From WHSM01 sp050701695 (GTDB lineage: Bacteria; Actinomycetota; Actinomycetes; Mycobacteriales; Micromonosporaceae), in assembly GCA_050701695.1 (NCBI GenBank), contig JBOGDE010000190.1:1-11073 (forward strand): a stretch of DNA of 11,073 nucleotides, written 5' to 3'. Below, piece after piece: positions 1 to 8,077 of the stretch (position 1 is the first letter of the stretch; every line of letters begins with the position of its first letter). The notes under the pieces were generated by a model. It ran no database searches, was not told where the DNA came from, and was given only the letters and a program-made list of their open reading frames with translations. Both the position numbers and the translations under genes were made by a program.

Positions 1-25
1 CCACTACCGCGTCCCCATCAGCTGA
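1..25 (+). CDS. C-terminal tail of an unidentified + strand gene (partial)
   Basis: Reading from base 2, the codons give HYRVPIS and then TGA at 23-25. The frame is open to the window edge and ends just before a repeat that also follows a + strand gene elsewhere in this window, so a convergent gene end is plausible. Seven residues are too few to name a product, and chance cannot be excluded. Confidence 0.35.
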
Positions 26-30
26 CGCCC

Positions 31-149
31 GAGACGGGGAGCATTGGCCGGTCCGCGTCAGTAGGAACCGATTTCCTCGACGCCACATGGACAACACCTG
101 ATCGCCACAGCCACAGCCACAGCCACCGCCACTGCCGCGGACGGCGGGC
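31..149 (+). repeat. Left copy of a ~110-bp dispersed intergenic repeat
   Basis: This segment matches the reverse complement of 9088-9195. The core at 39-108 is identical to the other copy at 66 of 70 positions. Similarity extends outward to GAGACG at the left end and GCGGACGGCGGGC at 137-149. Between core and right end this copy has a short CCACAG expansion that the other lacks. A hairpin is conserved at 55-83: arms GCGTCAG and TCGACGC around a GGAA/TTCC inner stem. The element fills the gap between a putative + strand gene end (25) and the - strand gene end (178). It could be a bidirectional terminator, a REP- or MITE-like element, or a small RNA. The sequence alone does not decide. Confidence 0.93.
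105..128. repeat. CCACAG hexamer microsatellite
   Basis: Three perfect copies of CCACAG (105-122) are followed by a variant CCACCG. It lies inside the left copy of the intergenic repeat and accounts for most of the length difference between the two copies, so slippage after duplication is the simplest explanation. Confidence 0.85.
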
Positions 150-177
150 ATTGGGCAGTGGGTGGCGTACACCCGGG

Positions 178-837
178 TCAGGGGTGGCGGGTGAGGCGGA
201 TCAGGACGTAGCCGGCGACCAGCAGCGCCGCCAGGCCCAGCACCGGGAGCAGCACCAGGTGGGAGCGGCCCAGCAGGCTCGGCAGCACCAGCACCAGCAC
301 GCCGAGCAGCAGCGAGACCCCCAGCACTCCTCCGGTACGCAGCCCCCAGCGGCGCAGCAGCTGCGGTGCCACCACTGCGTCGATCGGCAGCGTCGCCGCC
401 AACGTGCACGCGCTGTGGTGCAGGTAGAGCGCCACCGCCAGCCCGAGCGCCTGGGCCACGCTGGTGTGGTACGGGTAGATGGTGGTGCCGAGGAACCACA
501 TGATGACCGCGATGAACTCCAGCCCTGACACCCACGGCGTGGCGACGCCGATCGCGGCACCCAGCGCGAGCAGTGCGCCGAGTACCCAGATCCCGGATCC
601 GCGCAGCGGTGCCGGCACGGCGAGCAACACCGCCGCGAACCCGGAGCCCAACGCCACCGCCCGCACCACCAGCGGTCCCACACCGACCCGCTCCACCGAC
701 GCCAGCAGGTCCGCGACCGGGCCACCGCCCCGGGCCGACGCCACCGCCCCTCCGATACCGCCAGCACCGCCGGCACTCACCGGACCATCCGCGCCACCCG
801 GCGAACCGCCAACGCCGTCGCCGGGCAACGTGCTCAT
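178..837 (-). CDS. Multi-pass membrane protein, last gene of the MoxR/DUF58 series
   Basis: This 219-residue protein has no family I can name. Residues 1-45 are rich in Gly, Ala, Ser and Pro and look disordered. The rest is strongly hydrophobic, with likely membrane helices near 57-76, 82-100, 104-122, 127-148, 170-188 and 193-213. The ATG is chosen because it overlaps the stop of the DUF58 gene in an ATGA arrangement (834-837), typical of translational coupling. The open frame continues upstream, but that part is antisense-like coding inside the DUF58 gene and is not credible. A membrane protein after MoxR and DUF58 genes is common in actinobacteria. By context it may anchor or be the client of the MoxR machinery, which is an inference. 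Confidence 0.85.
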   Translation of the reverse strand: MSTLPGDGVGGSPGGADGPVSAGGAGGIGGAVASARGGGPVADLLASVERVGVGPLVVRAVALGSGFAAVLLAVPAPLRGSGIWVLGALLALGAAIGVATPWVSGLEFIAVIMWFLGTTIYPYHTSVAQALGLAVALYLHHSACTLAATLPIDAVVAPQLLRRWGLRTGGVLGVSLLLGVLVLVLPSLLGRSHLVLLPVLGLAALLVAGYVLIRLTRHP

Positions 838-2124
838 CGCGGCACCGCCCGCGCCGCGCCGGCCATCCGGGAGATGTCGCGCAGCACCTCGTCCAGGCTG
901 CCCGCGCCCCGCCAGGTCACGGTCGGTACGCCGTGCTCGGCCAGCTCCCCGATGGTGTTCTGCCGGGACAGCAGCCACAGCCGGGTGGCCGCCGCCAGCC
1001 ACACCGAGTCGATCTCGGGCCGGGCGTGCGCCGGCAGCGTGTCGACCGCGATCACGAACCGGCCGGATCGGGCGAGCCGTGCCAGCAGCTCGGCGCTGCG
1101 CTCGTCCAGCAGCGGGGTGAAGATCACGATCACCGCGTTGGTGGGCAGCTGGTGCGGGCGGGACAGCCAGGTGCCGACGTCGAGCAGGCCGGCGATCACG
1201 TGGGTGTCGAGCAGCCACTCCCGTACCGCGCGGTAGTGCCAGCGTCCGCCCGCCGAGCGCAGCTGCCGGTGGCGCGGGCCGAACTCCAGCAGCGAGACCC
1301 GGTCGCCCCGGCGCAGGTAGTGCTCGGCGACGCCGGCCGCACCGCGTACGGCGATGTCCAGCACGCTGGAACGGCCGCGGACGCCGCCGGACTCCCCCGC
1401 CTCGTGCAGCGTGTCCAGCACCAGTACCACGTCGGCGTCCCGGTCGGAGAGGGTCGCGGCCACGTGCAGCTCGCGGGTACGCAGCGAGACCCGCCAGTCG
1501 ATGCGGCGCAGCCGGTCTCCGGGCGCGAAGTGACGTACCCCGACCAGTTCGCCACCTTCGCCGGGGCGGCGCGAGCGGTGGGCACCGGAGAGGCCGGCGG
1601 CGCGCGGCATCGCGTCGTCGGCGTCGAAGTGTTCGGTGAGTGGATGCACCCGGATCTCCACCGGCGGTACGCCGACGATCTGGCTGTGCAGCAGTCCGTC
1701 GCAGGCGGTGGCTTGCACCCGTACCGGGCCGAGCCGGTGGCGTCCCCAGCGGATCGCGGTCATCCCCAGTTCGAGGTCGGCGCCGAGCCCGGCGGGGATC
1801 ACGGTGGCGACCGGGCGCCCGTCGCCACGCGGCGGTAGCCAGCGTGAGGCCTGGGACGCGATCACCACGGGCTGGAACTCGGCGGGCCCGGGGTTGTCCA
1901 CACTGACCGCCGCGGAGACGTCCAGGCCTTCCCCGACCTGGGTCTCGTCGACCCGCATGGCGACCTCGGGCAGCCCGTCGGGGCGGCGGCGCAGCGCCCA
2001 CAACGTACCCACGACGAAGGGTATGGCGAGTACGGCCAGGTCGGGCCGGCCGACCGTGACCGCCGCGATCAGCAGCAGGCACACCAACCCGACGGCGCGG
2101 CGCAGCGCCCGGGTGGGCTGCCAG

Positions 2125-2132
<8 letters not shown>
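834..2132 (-). CDS. DUF58 domain protein (von Willebrand A-like)
   Basis: The protein has 432 residues, normal for DUF58 proteins. Two membrane helices lie at about 12-28 and 31-47. An Ig-like/beta stretch follows (about 55-165), then the DUF58 signature at 193-224, including VRHFAPGDRLRRIDWR and RTRELHV. After it comes a VWA-like strand, DADVVLVLDT, at 232-241. DUF58 proteins are regularly encoded beside MoxR ATPases and are thought to be metal-binding partners or substrates in protein maturation at the membrane. The start at 2132 has GGAG seven bases upstream and overlaps the moxR stop by 8 bp. An in-frame ATG at 2174 lies deeper inside moxR and lacks this support. Its own stop overlaps the next gene by 4 bp. 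Confidence 0.93.
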
Positions 2133-3165
<1,033 letters not shown>

Positions 3166-3172
3166 CGTCCGG

Positions 3173-3733
3173 TCACAGCTTCTCGATGTGTACGACGAGC
3201 GCTTCCAGCTGCTGAGGTTTCAGCGCCCGGGATGGCGGCTCGGTGACGTACCGCCAGAGTGGTTCGCCCAGCACCGCCTCAGCCCGCCGCGGGTCCTGCC
3301 GCCGGTCGATACCGTGTCGCAGCCGCAGCCGCTCGTCAACCACCGCGACGATCGCCGGGTGCACCCGGCGCTGGTACGCGTCCCGCCCGACCTCCACGGT
3401 GGACAGCCGGCCGACCCAGCGGCGGACCCCCGCGTACGCGTGGTCGTGCGGGGAGTCGTGCGCCCACTCGTGGTCGGCCTCGTCGGGCGGCTCGGCGAGC
3501 GGCCGGCCGTGGGAGGCGTGCACGATCCGGTACGCCAGGGTGAGCGCCACCAGCACCGCGACGATCAGCAGGTACGGCACCGCGGTCCCAGTCGCGCGCA
3601 GCACGTACCAGGCCGCGAATCCGACGAAGGCACCGCCGGCGAGCGTCTTGAGCAGCACCGGCGCGGTGATCTCGCCCGGGTCGGGCTCCGCCCGGTGGTC
3701 GCGGGCGGCGGTCAGCAGCTCGTCGAGGCTCAC
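3173..3733 (-). CDS. Small two-helix membrane protein in the MoxR cluster
   Basis: This 186-residue protein has two adjacent hydrophobic helices (about 28-47 and 51-71) and a long charged soluble C-terminal part (about 72-186) rich in Arg, His and Asp/Glu. I recognise no named family. The GTG start at 3733 overlaps the stop of the DUF4129 gene in GTGA (3730-3733), with GGGGAG eight bases upstream. The stop lies 7 bp before the longest moxR start. Its place between DUF4129 and moxR implies it belongs to the same membrane module. The C-terminal part presumably faces the cytoplasm, which is an inference. Confidence 0.88.
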   Translation of the reverse strand: MSLDELLTAARDHRAEPDPGEITAPVLLKTLAGGAFVGFAAWYVLRATGTAVPYLLIVAVLVALTLAYRIVHASHGRPLAEPPDEADHEWAHDSPHDHAYAGVRRWVGRLSTVEVGRDAYQRRVHPAIVAVVDERLRLRHGIDRRQDPRRAEAVLGEPLWRYVTEPPSRALKPQQLEALVVHIEKL

Positions 3734-4494
3734 GGCGCCGGCTCCCCGGCCGGCTCGCCGTCAGGCTCGGGCTCCGACCCGGCCGGCACCGGTACGGGCG
3801 TCCGGGGGCGGGACAGCTCCGCGTACACCTGGCGTAGTGCTTGTTGGGCTTCGGCCCGCATCGGCTCGCCCACCTCGGCCGGGGCGTACCGGGCCTGGCG
3901 GTAGACGGCGGCGAGCCGGTCCAGCACCGGGGCGCTGACCTGGTGTGCGGCGAGCATCCGGGCCACCAGCTCGGCGGGGGTGTCCGACGCCAGCCGCGGG
4001 GTGCCCGCCTCGCCTGCGGCGTGTTCCAGCCGCAGCCAGCAGGCGATCACGGCGGAGCGGGGGTCGGTGCCGGTGACGGACAGCTCCTCGATCCCGGCCT
4101 GCACCGCCTCCTTGACCTGCGCGACCCGGCGCCGCTGCTCGTCCGGGTCACGGCGGGCGCGTAGCACCGGGCGCATCGACATCCGGTCCCGCAGCTCGCC
4201 CCACACCATGGACAGGATCACGCCGACCAGCACCAGCAACAGCAGCCCGGCCAGGAACATCCCCAGCGTCAGCCCGCTGGAGCTCCAGGCCGACGGCTCC
4301 GCCGGCGTGTGTTCCGGCGGCGAGACCAGCTCGCTGGGAGGCCGGCCCACACCGCGCTCCTCGTCCCCGACCGAGGGCACCGGGACCTTGGACACCGACG
4401 GATCGGTGATCGCGGCAAGCACCGCGACCACCGCGAACAGCAGCCCGACCGCCAGCAGCAACCCCGCCTGCGACGGCGGTCTCCTGGTCGGCAT
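3730..4494 (-). CDS. DUF4129 domain membrane protein
   Basis: The protein has 254 residues from the ATG at 4494. A first hydrophobic helix (8-28) is followed by a Pro/Ser/Glu-rich, probably extracytoplasmic linker (about 30-70), a second helix (76-97), and a soluble domain fitting DUF4129. That domain contains DPRSAVIACWLRLEHAA (144-160), DTPAELVARML (171-181) and the VYRQARYAPAEVGEPM helix (197-212). The tail (230-254) is Pro/Glu-rich. The ATG has AGGGGA four bases upstream. A GTG at 4509 would overlap the glycosylase stop by 4 bp (GTGA) and add five residues; its ribosome site is poor, but coupling is possible. DUF4129 proteins, related in part to transglutaminase-like proteins, commonly occur in MoxR/DUF58 loci. 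Their biochemical role is not established. Confidence 0.9.
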   Translation of the reverse strand: MPTRRPPSQAGLLLAVGLLFAVVAVLAAITDPSVSKVPVPSVGDEERGVGRPPSELVSPPEHTPAEPSAWSSSGLTLGMFLAGLLLLVLVGVILSMVWGELRDRMSMRPVLRARRDPDEQRRRVAQVKEAVQAGIEELSVTGTDPRSAVIACWLRLEHAAGEAGTPRLASDTPAELVARMLAAHQVSAPVLDRLAAVYRQARYAPAEVGEPMRAEAQQALRQVYAELSRPRTPVPVPAGSEPEPDGEPAGEPAP

Positions 4495-4505
4495 GGCATC
4501 CCCTG

Positions 4506-5243
4506 TCACAGCCCTGCGGCGGCTCTGGCCCGGCGCAGTATGTCATCCAGCATCTGCGGGGTCAGCTTGCCTGTGAAGGTGTTCTGCTGGCTCACGTGGT
4601 AACAACCCAGTAAAGCCGGACCCTGCTCCGGGCGGTACTCCACCCCGTGCCCGAACCTGGGCCGGGGTCGTGGCGGCACGGTGCCGACCGCGCCGGCCAC
4701 CGGCCAGTACGCGTTCCACGCGAACGCACCCAGCGCCACGATCACCCGCAGGTGTGGCCGCAGCAGCTCCAGCTCCCGGCGCAGCCAGCCGGCGCAGGTG
4801 TCCCGCTCGACCGGGGTCGGCTTGTTGGCGGGCGGCGCGCAGCGTACCGCCGCGAAGATCCTGGTGTGGTGCAGCTGGAGGCCGTCGTCGAGCCCGACGC
4901 TGTGCGGCTGGTTGGCCAGCCCCGCCCGGTGCAGCGCGGCGTACAGCACGTCACCGGAGCGGTCCCCGGTGAACACCCGGCCGGTACGGTTCCCGCCATG
5001 CGCCGCCGGCGCCAGCCCGAGGATCCCGATCGGCGCGTCGGCCGGCCCGAACCCGGACACCGGCCGCCCCCAGTACTCCTGGTCGGCGAACGCGGCCCTG
5101 CGGGTGGCCGCCACCTGCTCCCGCCACGCCACCAGCCGCGGACAGGCCCGGCAGACCGTGGACCGCTCGTCCAGCGTGCTCAGCTCACGGCTGGTCTCAG
5201 CAAGATCGACAACCTCGCCGGGGGTACGCGCCACCGCGGTCAT
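4506..5243 (-). CDS. udgB: Family 5 uracil-DNA glycosylase (UDGb type)
   Basis: This 245-residue DNA repair enzyme excises uracil, and in this family also other deaminated bases such as hypoxanthine, from DNA. The family 5 signature GLAPAAHGGNRTGR (76-89) is followed by FTGD, whose Asp94 matches the catalytic aspartate region. The second motif, CYHVSQQNTFTG (214-225), is near the C terminus. Four cysteines (C31, C34, C135, C150) fit the 4Fe-4S cluster of this class. The ATG at 5243 has AGGTGG six bases upstream. The frame is open further upstream but lacks conserved sequence and would run into the dienelactone hydrolase gene. The stop lies 11 bp before the preferred DUF4129 start. Its functional link to the MoxR module is probably only transcriptional. 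Confidence 0.93.
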   Translation of the reverse strand: MTAVARTPGEVVDLAETSRELSTLDERSTVCRACPRLVAWREQVAATRRAAFADQEYWGRPVSGFGPADAPIGILGLAPAAHGGNRTGRVFTGDRSGDVLYAALHRAGLANQPHSVGLDDGLQLHHTRIFAAVRCAPPANKPTPVERDTCAGWLRRELELLRPHLRVIVALGAFAWNAYWPVAGAVGTVPPRPRPRFGHGVEYRPEQGPALLGCYHVSQQNTFTGKLTPQMLDDILRRARAAAGL

Positions 5244-5280
5244 GCGGCGCCACCTGCCTGTCTCGTGCGGCCCATCGACG

Positions 5281-5985
5281 TCAGAGGCGGCCGCGGAAGA
5301 GTTCGAGGGTACGGGCCCAGGCCAGTGCCGAGGCTTCGCTGTCGAACACCTCGGGGCGGTCGTCGTTGAAGAAGGCATGCGAGGTGCCGGGGTAGTCGTA
5401 CACCTCGACGGCGCCGGCGGCATGCTCGATCGCGGTACGGGCCTGTACGATCCCCGGCGCCGCCGAGGTGCCGTCCTCCTCGGAGCAGTGGATCACGGCC
5501 CGCTTGCCCTGGTAGCCACTCCATTCGGGGGCCATCCGCTCCCACGGCAGCGCCGGGTAGAAGCCGACCGCGGCACCGATCTGGTCCGAGAGCGTGGCCG
5601 ACCACAACGCCAGGCTGCCACCCATGCAGAAGCCGACCACCCCGACCCGGCCCCGGGTGTCCGCCCGCTGCGACAGGTACGCCGCCGCGCCCGCCATGTC
5701 CTTGGCCGCCTGGTCCATGGCGAGCCCCATCAGCAGCCGGCGCGCCTCGTCCGGCTCGGCGGTGCTCAGCCCGTGGTAGAGGTCGGGCGCCAGCGCGACG
5801 AAGCCTTCCGCGGCTACCCGGTCGGCCACCGACCTGACGTGCGGCACCAGCCCCCACCACTCCTGGATCACGATCACCGCCGGCCAGGGGCCACTGGAGT
5901 CGTTGTGCCCCAGGTGAGTCGCCGGCGACGCCAGGTAGCCCTCGGTGGTGCCACCGTTGCTGTCGAAGCTGACCGTCTCACCCAT
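5281..5985 (-). CDS. Dienelactone hydrolase family protein
   Basis: This 234-residue alpha/beta hydrolase matches the length of classical dienelactone hydrolases. The Cys-Asp-His triad is visible: Cys120 in GFCMGG (118-123), Asp171 in SEEDGT, and His203 in GTSHAFF. QEWWG (41-45) supplies the glutamate (E42) that modulates the nucleophile in this family. The family hydrolyses lactone or ester bonds, classically dienelactone in chlorocatechol breakdown. No aromatic-degradation genes are present, so the true substrate is unknown. The ATG at 5985 has GGAGG five bases upstream, while the in-frame extension to 6054 has no support. It is the first gene of the leftward series, 37 bp before the glycosylase start, and is probably transcribed from the gap at 5986-6316. 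Confidence 0.93.
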   Translation of the reverse strand: MGETVSFDSNGGTTEGYLASPATHLGHNDSSGPWPAVIVIQEWWGLVPHVRSVADRVAAEGFVALAPDLYHGLSTAEPDEARRLLMGLAMDQAAKDMAGAAAYLSQRADTRGRVGVVGFCMGGSLALWSATLSDQIGAAVGFYPALPWERMAPEWSGYQGKRAVIHCSEEDGTSAAPGIVQARTAIEHAAGAVEVYDYPGTSHAFFNDDRPEVFDSEASALAWARTLELFRGRL

Positions 5986-6044
5986 GCCGACCTCCGTACC
6001 CGCCGCCACTCCGTGCCCACCGGCCTTGCGCGTCCACCGGCATC

Positions 6045-6071
6045 GCGCGATCACCAGCTTGCGTGATCACC
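6045..6071. promoter_or_regulatory. Operator-like direct repeat upstream of the hydrolase gene
   Basis: GCGCGATCACC (6045-6055) and GCGTGATCACC (6061-6071) differ at one base and are spaced 16 bp apart. The second copy contains the palindrome GTGATCAC (6063-6070). They lie 60-86 bp upstream of the hydrolase start, where a transcription factor could bind. This is inferred from position and repetition only. Confidence 0.3.
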
Positions 6072-6194
6072 GGCCCTCGTGCCCCGTAGCCAACCACATA
6101 TCGCCGGTCGTGTCGCTACGTCCGGCAAGCGCTGAGCCAGCCGGGAGCCGCCGACCTGGTGTCGCGGCCGGCCTGTGGTGTCGTTGGCCGCCCG

Positions 6195-6246
6195 GGACGG
6201 TCCGATGCCGCCGCGGGAGGGGGTCCACGGCGGCATCTGACCGTTC
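6195..6246 (-). terminator. Long hairpin after the secreted-protein cluster
   Basis: A perfect 10-bp stem pairs GATGCCGCCG (6204-6213) with CGGCGGCATC (6228-6237) across a 14-base loop. After one mismatch the stem continues outward for about eight more pairs, including one G-T wobble, to 6195 and 6246. It lies 71 bp past the stop of the last secreted-protein gene, as expected for a terminator. There is no U-tract on the - strand, which is common in actinobacterial terminators. A leader-RNA structure for the hydrolase operon is an alternative. Confidence 0.55.
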
Positions 6247-6316
6247 AGATCACTCGGTGGGCATGGTGCGTAATGCGGGCGGGCGCCAGGCTGCACTGAT
6301 CGGGGCGGGGACGTTA

Positions 6317-6745
6317 TTATGTCGTTGCGTACTTGTTCGCACTCCTGGCTATGAACGTTCCCCCGTTGTACAGCCGTGCCTGGAATCGAATTGTCACATT
6401 TTCTGGAATATATGTCGGGAAACCCTCGCAGATTTGCCAGGCGTAGTTTGGACCTCTGGTCGTCCAGCATACGAAGTGGTCGTCGTACACCCAACCGTGC
6501 ATTTCGACGTGCAGGCCGTCGAACTCATTGTCCCTGATCCAGAATTTATCGCCGTACGCCCCGAAACAGGCCACCCCATCTCCGCCGTACACCGAAACGC
6601 ACGGGGTGGCAATCGGCTTGCGGTCGGTGGGCGTCGCGTACTCGTTGAAATAGGTCGCGTGAGCGACGCCTGGATTGGCAGCAACCACCGCGGCAATGGC
6701 GGCAAACGTCATCGCCACCGCGGTAATCGATCGCCTAATGATCAT
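6317..6745 (-). CDS. Small secreted cysteine-containing protein, third of three tandem genes
   Basis: The precursor has 142 residues. A signal peptide is clear: MIIRR, a hydrophobic core (about 7-23) and a probable cleavage after AHA (residue 30). The mature part (~112 residues) has four cysteines (49, 60, 93, 106), fitting two disulfides. It carries GDKFWIRDNEFDG (65-77), which aligns with GDHIYVKDKQSDG of the first gene of the cluster. I know no specific function. Similar small exported proteins with a D-x3-D-G motif followed by beta strands are common in actinobacteria and mostly uncharacterised. The ATG at 6745 has a strong AGGAGG site. The gene follows its neighbour by 39 bp. Base composition is low for this genome (29/60 G+C at 6361-6420). 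Confidence 0.88.
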   Translation of the reverse strand: MIIRRSITAVAMTFAAIAAVVAANPGVAHATYFNEYATPTDRKPIATPCVSVYGGDGVACFGAYGDKFWIRDNEFDGLHVEMHGWVYDDHFVCWTTRGPNYAWQICEGFPTYIPENVTIRFQARLYNGGTFIARSANKYATT

Positions 6746-6784
6746 TTTCCCTCCTGGAATGGTGGTCTACATCTTGGCAACCCT

Positions 6785-7330
6785 TTAGACGGCGTGGAGT
6801 GGCCACTCGAAATATGGAGTGTTGTAGTACCCGCCCCAACTGCACCACCACCGGCGCAGGTATCTGTCGTATCCGACGACCTTCCACGCGCTCGGATCGT
6901 CGTTGACTCCCACTCGGTGCGTGTTGCACCCGCCGCCGTATCCGCCCAGGTCGCTGTAGGTGTAGACGGGGCCGCTGTACCACTCGACCTTGATGTGCAT
7001 GGGGACACCGTCGGGGGCCATGTCGCAGACCTGGACGTGCGTTCTGCCGTTCCACTTGACGCTGAGGATCGCGCTGCCCACCAGTAACTGACCGTAACCT
7101 GGCCCCGTGTGGCAGTAGATGTAGATCCGCTTGTTCTTTCCGGCGCTGTCTGTCCAACTCTCGCGTTGGTAGAAGTTGTACGGGTCGTTGCCGTAGCACT
7201 CACCGACGTCGGCCTGCGCCGCGGCGGGGAACGTGACGAGCCCCGCGGCCACCATGCCCAACGAGATCAGAATGCGCGCGAGCAGTCGCCGGGCCTTCGA
7301 GGTGCCGCGTTCTGCGGCTAGCTTAGACAT
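6785..7330 (-). CDS. Small secreted cysteine-containing protein, second of three tandem genes
   Basis: The precursor has 181 residues. The N-terminus is long and basic (1-20), with a hydrophobic core (about 20-36) and a probable cleavage after AQA (residue 40). The mature protein is rich in Tyr, Trp and Gly and has five cysteines (45, 73, 102, 135, 163). One is therefore unpaired or makes an intermolecular bond. RTHVQVCDMAPDG (96-108) contains the D-x3-D-G element shared by the cluster, and a Gly-rich turn GGYGGGC (129-135) follows. No enzyme motif is visible. The ATG at 7330 has GAGGAG six bases upstream. It lies 42 bp after the first gene and 39 bp before the third, so one transcript is likely. 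Confidence 0.88.
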   Translation of the reverse strand: MSKLAAERGTSKARRLLARILISLGMVAAGLVTFPAAAQADVGECYGNDPYNFYQRESWTDSAGKNKRIYIYCHTGPGYGQLLVGSAILSVKWNGRTHVQVCDMAPDGVPMHIKVEWYSGPVYTYSDLGGYGGGCNTHRVGVNDDPSAWKVVGYDRYLRRWWCSWGGYYNTPYFEWPLHAV

Positions 7331-7372
7331 TGAGGTCTCCTCGCGATCGGGGGAGGTTTAGACGAGCCACGA

Positions 7373-7903
7373 TTAGTCGTAGAAGACGAAGAGCAGGCCA
7401 ACTTTCGCCCACGTACCCGACCAGGTACCTCCACTTGCGTACTGGTTGAACTCGTAGCCGTACACCTGGTATGCAATTGAATTGTATTCACTGTCGGACC
7501 AGTTGAAGTTGCAGTGCACCCAGGTGCCGGCCCCTTGATTGTTCCTGCAGACCCTCCTGATCCCAGAACGATCACGCCTTACGATTTCGGCGACGGCCGA
7601 CTTACCGTCTGACTGCTTGTCCTTGACGTAGATGTGGTCGCCAGGCTTGAGGACGCAGACCTCCATATAGTGGGTGGTGCCGCTGTACTCTTCATTGCAC
7701 TGGTTGTAGTTCGGTTCGGAGTAGATCCGGCTGCCTATTTGGCAGTGGTATTCGACGCCTTCGTAGTACCCGGTCGGGCAGTGAGGCTGGTCGTAGGTGT
7801 GGTGCGCGAGTGCGGTGCCCGGCGTGGCAATGGAGAGTGTTGCCACCATCAGTAAGGTGTTCAGGGCGGCGATCGCCATGCGACGCAGATGGGTATTCTT
7901 CAC
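7373..7903 (-). CDS. Small secreted cysteine-containing protein, first of three tandem genes
   Basis: The precursor has 176 residues from the GTG at 7903, which has AAGGGAG four bases upstream. A signal peptide with basic start (KNTHLRR), hydrophobic core (about 9-27) and probable cleavage after ALA (residue 33) follows. In-frame codons upstream to 8095 would bury this signal peptide and have no ribosome site. The mature part has six cysteines (42, 54, 69, 83, 119, 131). GDHIYVKDKQSDGKSAVAEI (88-107) resembles the V-K-D-x3-D-G-K core of many actinobacterial small exported proteins, and aromatic residues dominate the C-terminus. Function is unknown. Low G+C (28/60 at 7441-7500) sets it apart from the flanking housekeeping genes. 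Confidence 0.87.
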   Translation of the reverse strand: MKNTHLRRMAIAALNTLLMVATLSIATPGTALAHHTYDQPHCPTGYYEGVEYHCQIGSRIYSEPNYNQCNEEYSGTTHYMEVCVLKPGDHIYVKDKQSDGKSAVAEIVRRDRSGIRRVCRNNQGAGTWVHCNFNWSDSEYNSIAYQVYGYEFNQYASGGTWSGTWAKVGLLFVFYD

Positions 7904-7935
7904 GGCGCTCCCTTCGAGAGCTTTGGCCGAAATCA

Positions 7936-7960
7936 GAACCACTCCTGCGAACCACTCCTG
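7936..7960. repeat. Two 12-bp direct repeats in the secreted cluster leader
   Basis: GAACCACTCCTG occurs at 7936-7947 and again at 7949-7960, one base apart. The pair ends 33 bp upstream of the GTG start of the first secreted-protein gene. On the coding strand each copy reads CAGGAGTGGTTC, which contains a ribosome-site-like AGGAG. It could be a recent slippage duplication, an operator or an RNA element. Confidence 0.75.
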
Positions 7961-8077
7961 GTGTTCTGGGTAGTTCATTGGTGAGATGGCAAGATGTGAT
8001 CGGATGTGGCAACCTGCTGGCCTGGCCCTGAGGATGCTTAATGTAATGACGGGAATATGGGCTGGACAGGTCATGCG

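Larger units (their letters stand above)
5986..6316. other. Non-coding gap between hydrolase gene and secreted-protein cluster
   Basis: These 331 bases separate the end of the third secreted-protein gene from the hydrolase start. They contain a strong hairpin at 6195-6246 and a pair of near-identical 11-mers at 6045-6071. An open frame on the - strand crosses part of it (6051-6494), but it overlaps the secreted-protein gene in another frame and has no ribosome site or recognisable domain. I could not find a convincing -10/-35 pair. Confidence 0.7.

Noticed and set aside
105..128. Short regular repeats considered as a CRISPR array
   Set aside because: The units are 6 bp with no spacers and no cas genes nearby. 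It is a simple microsatellite.
573..1838. A 421-codon open frame on the + strand, antisense to the DUF58 gene
   Set aside because: It has no domain, is Arg/Pro/Gln-rich low-complexity sequence, and is a typical by-product of high-G+C coding on the opposite strand.
838..2082. A long - strand open frame continuing upstream of the 219-residue membrane protein
   Set aside because: It is out of frame with, and fully covered by, the DUF58 gene. It is Arg/Ala/Pro-rich and only the part after the ATG at 837 looks like protein.
4681..6066. A 461-codon + strand open frame opposite the glycosylase and hydrolase genes
   Set aside because: Both genes underneath have complete catalytic motifs on the - strand, and the + frame shows no recognisable domain.
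6051..6494. A 147-codon - strand frame overlapping the third secreted-protein gene
   Set aside because: It lacks a ribosome site, signal peptide or domain, while the overlapping frame has all of a strong ribosome site, signal peptide and cysteines.
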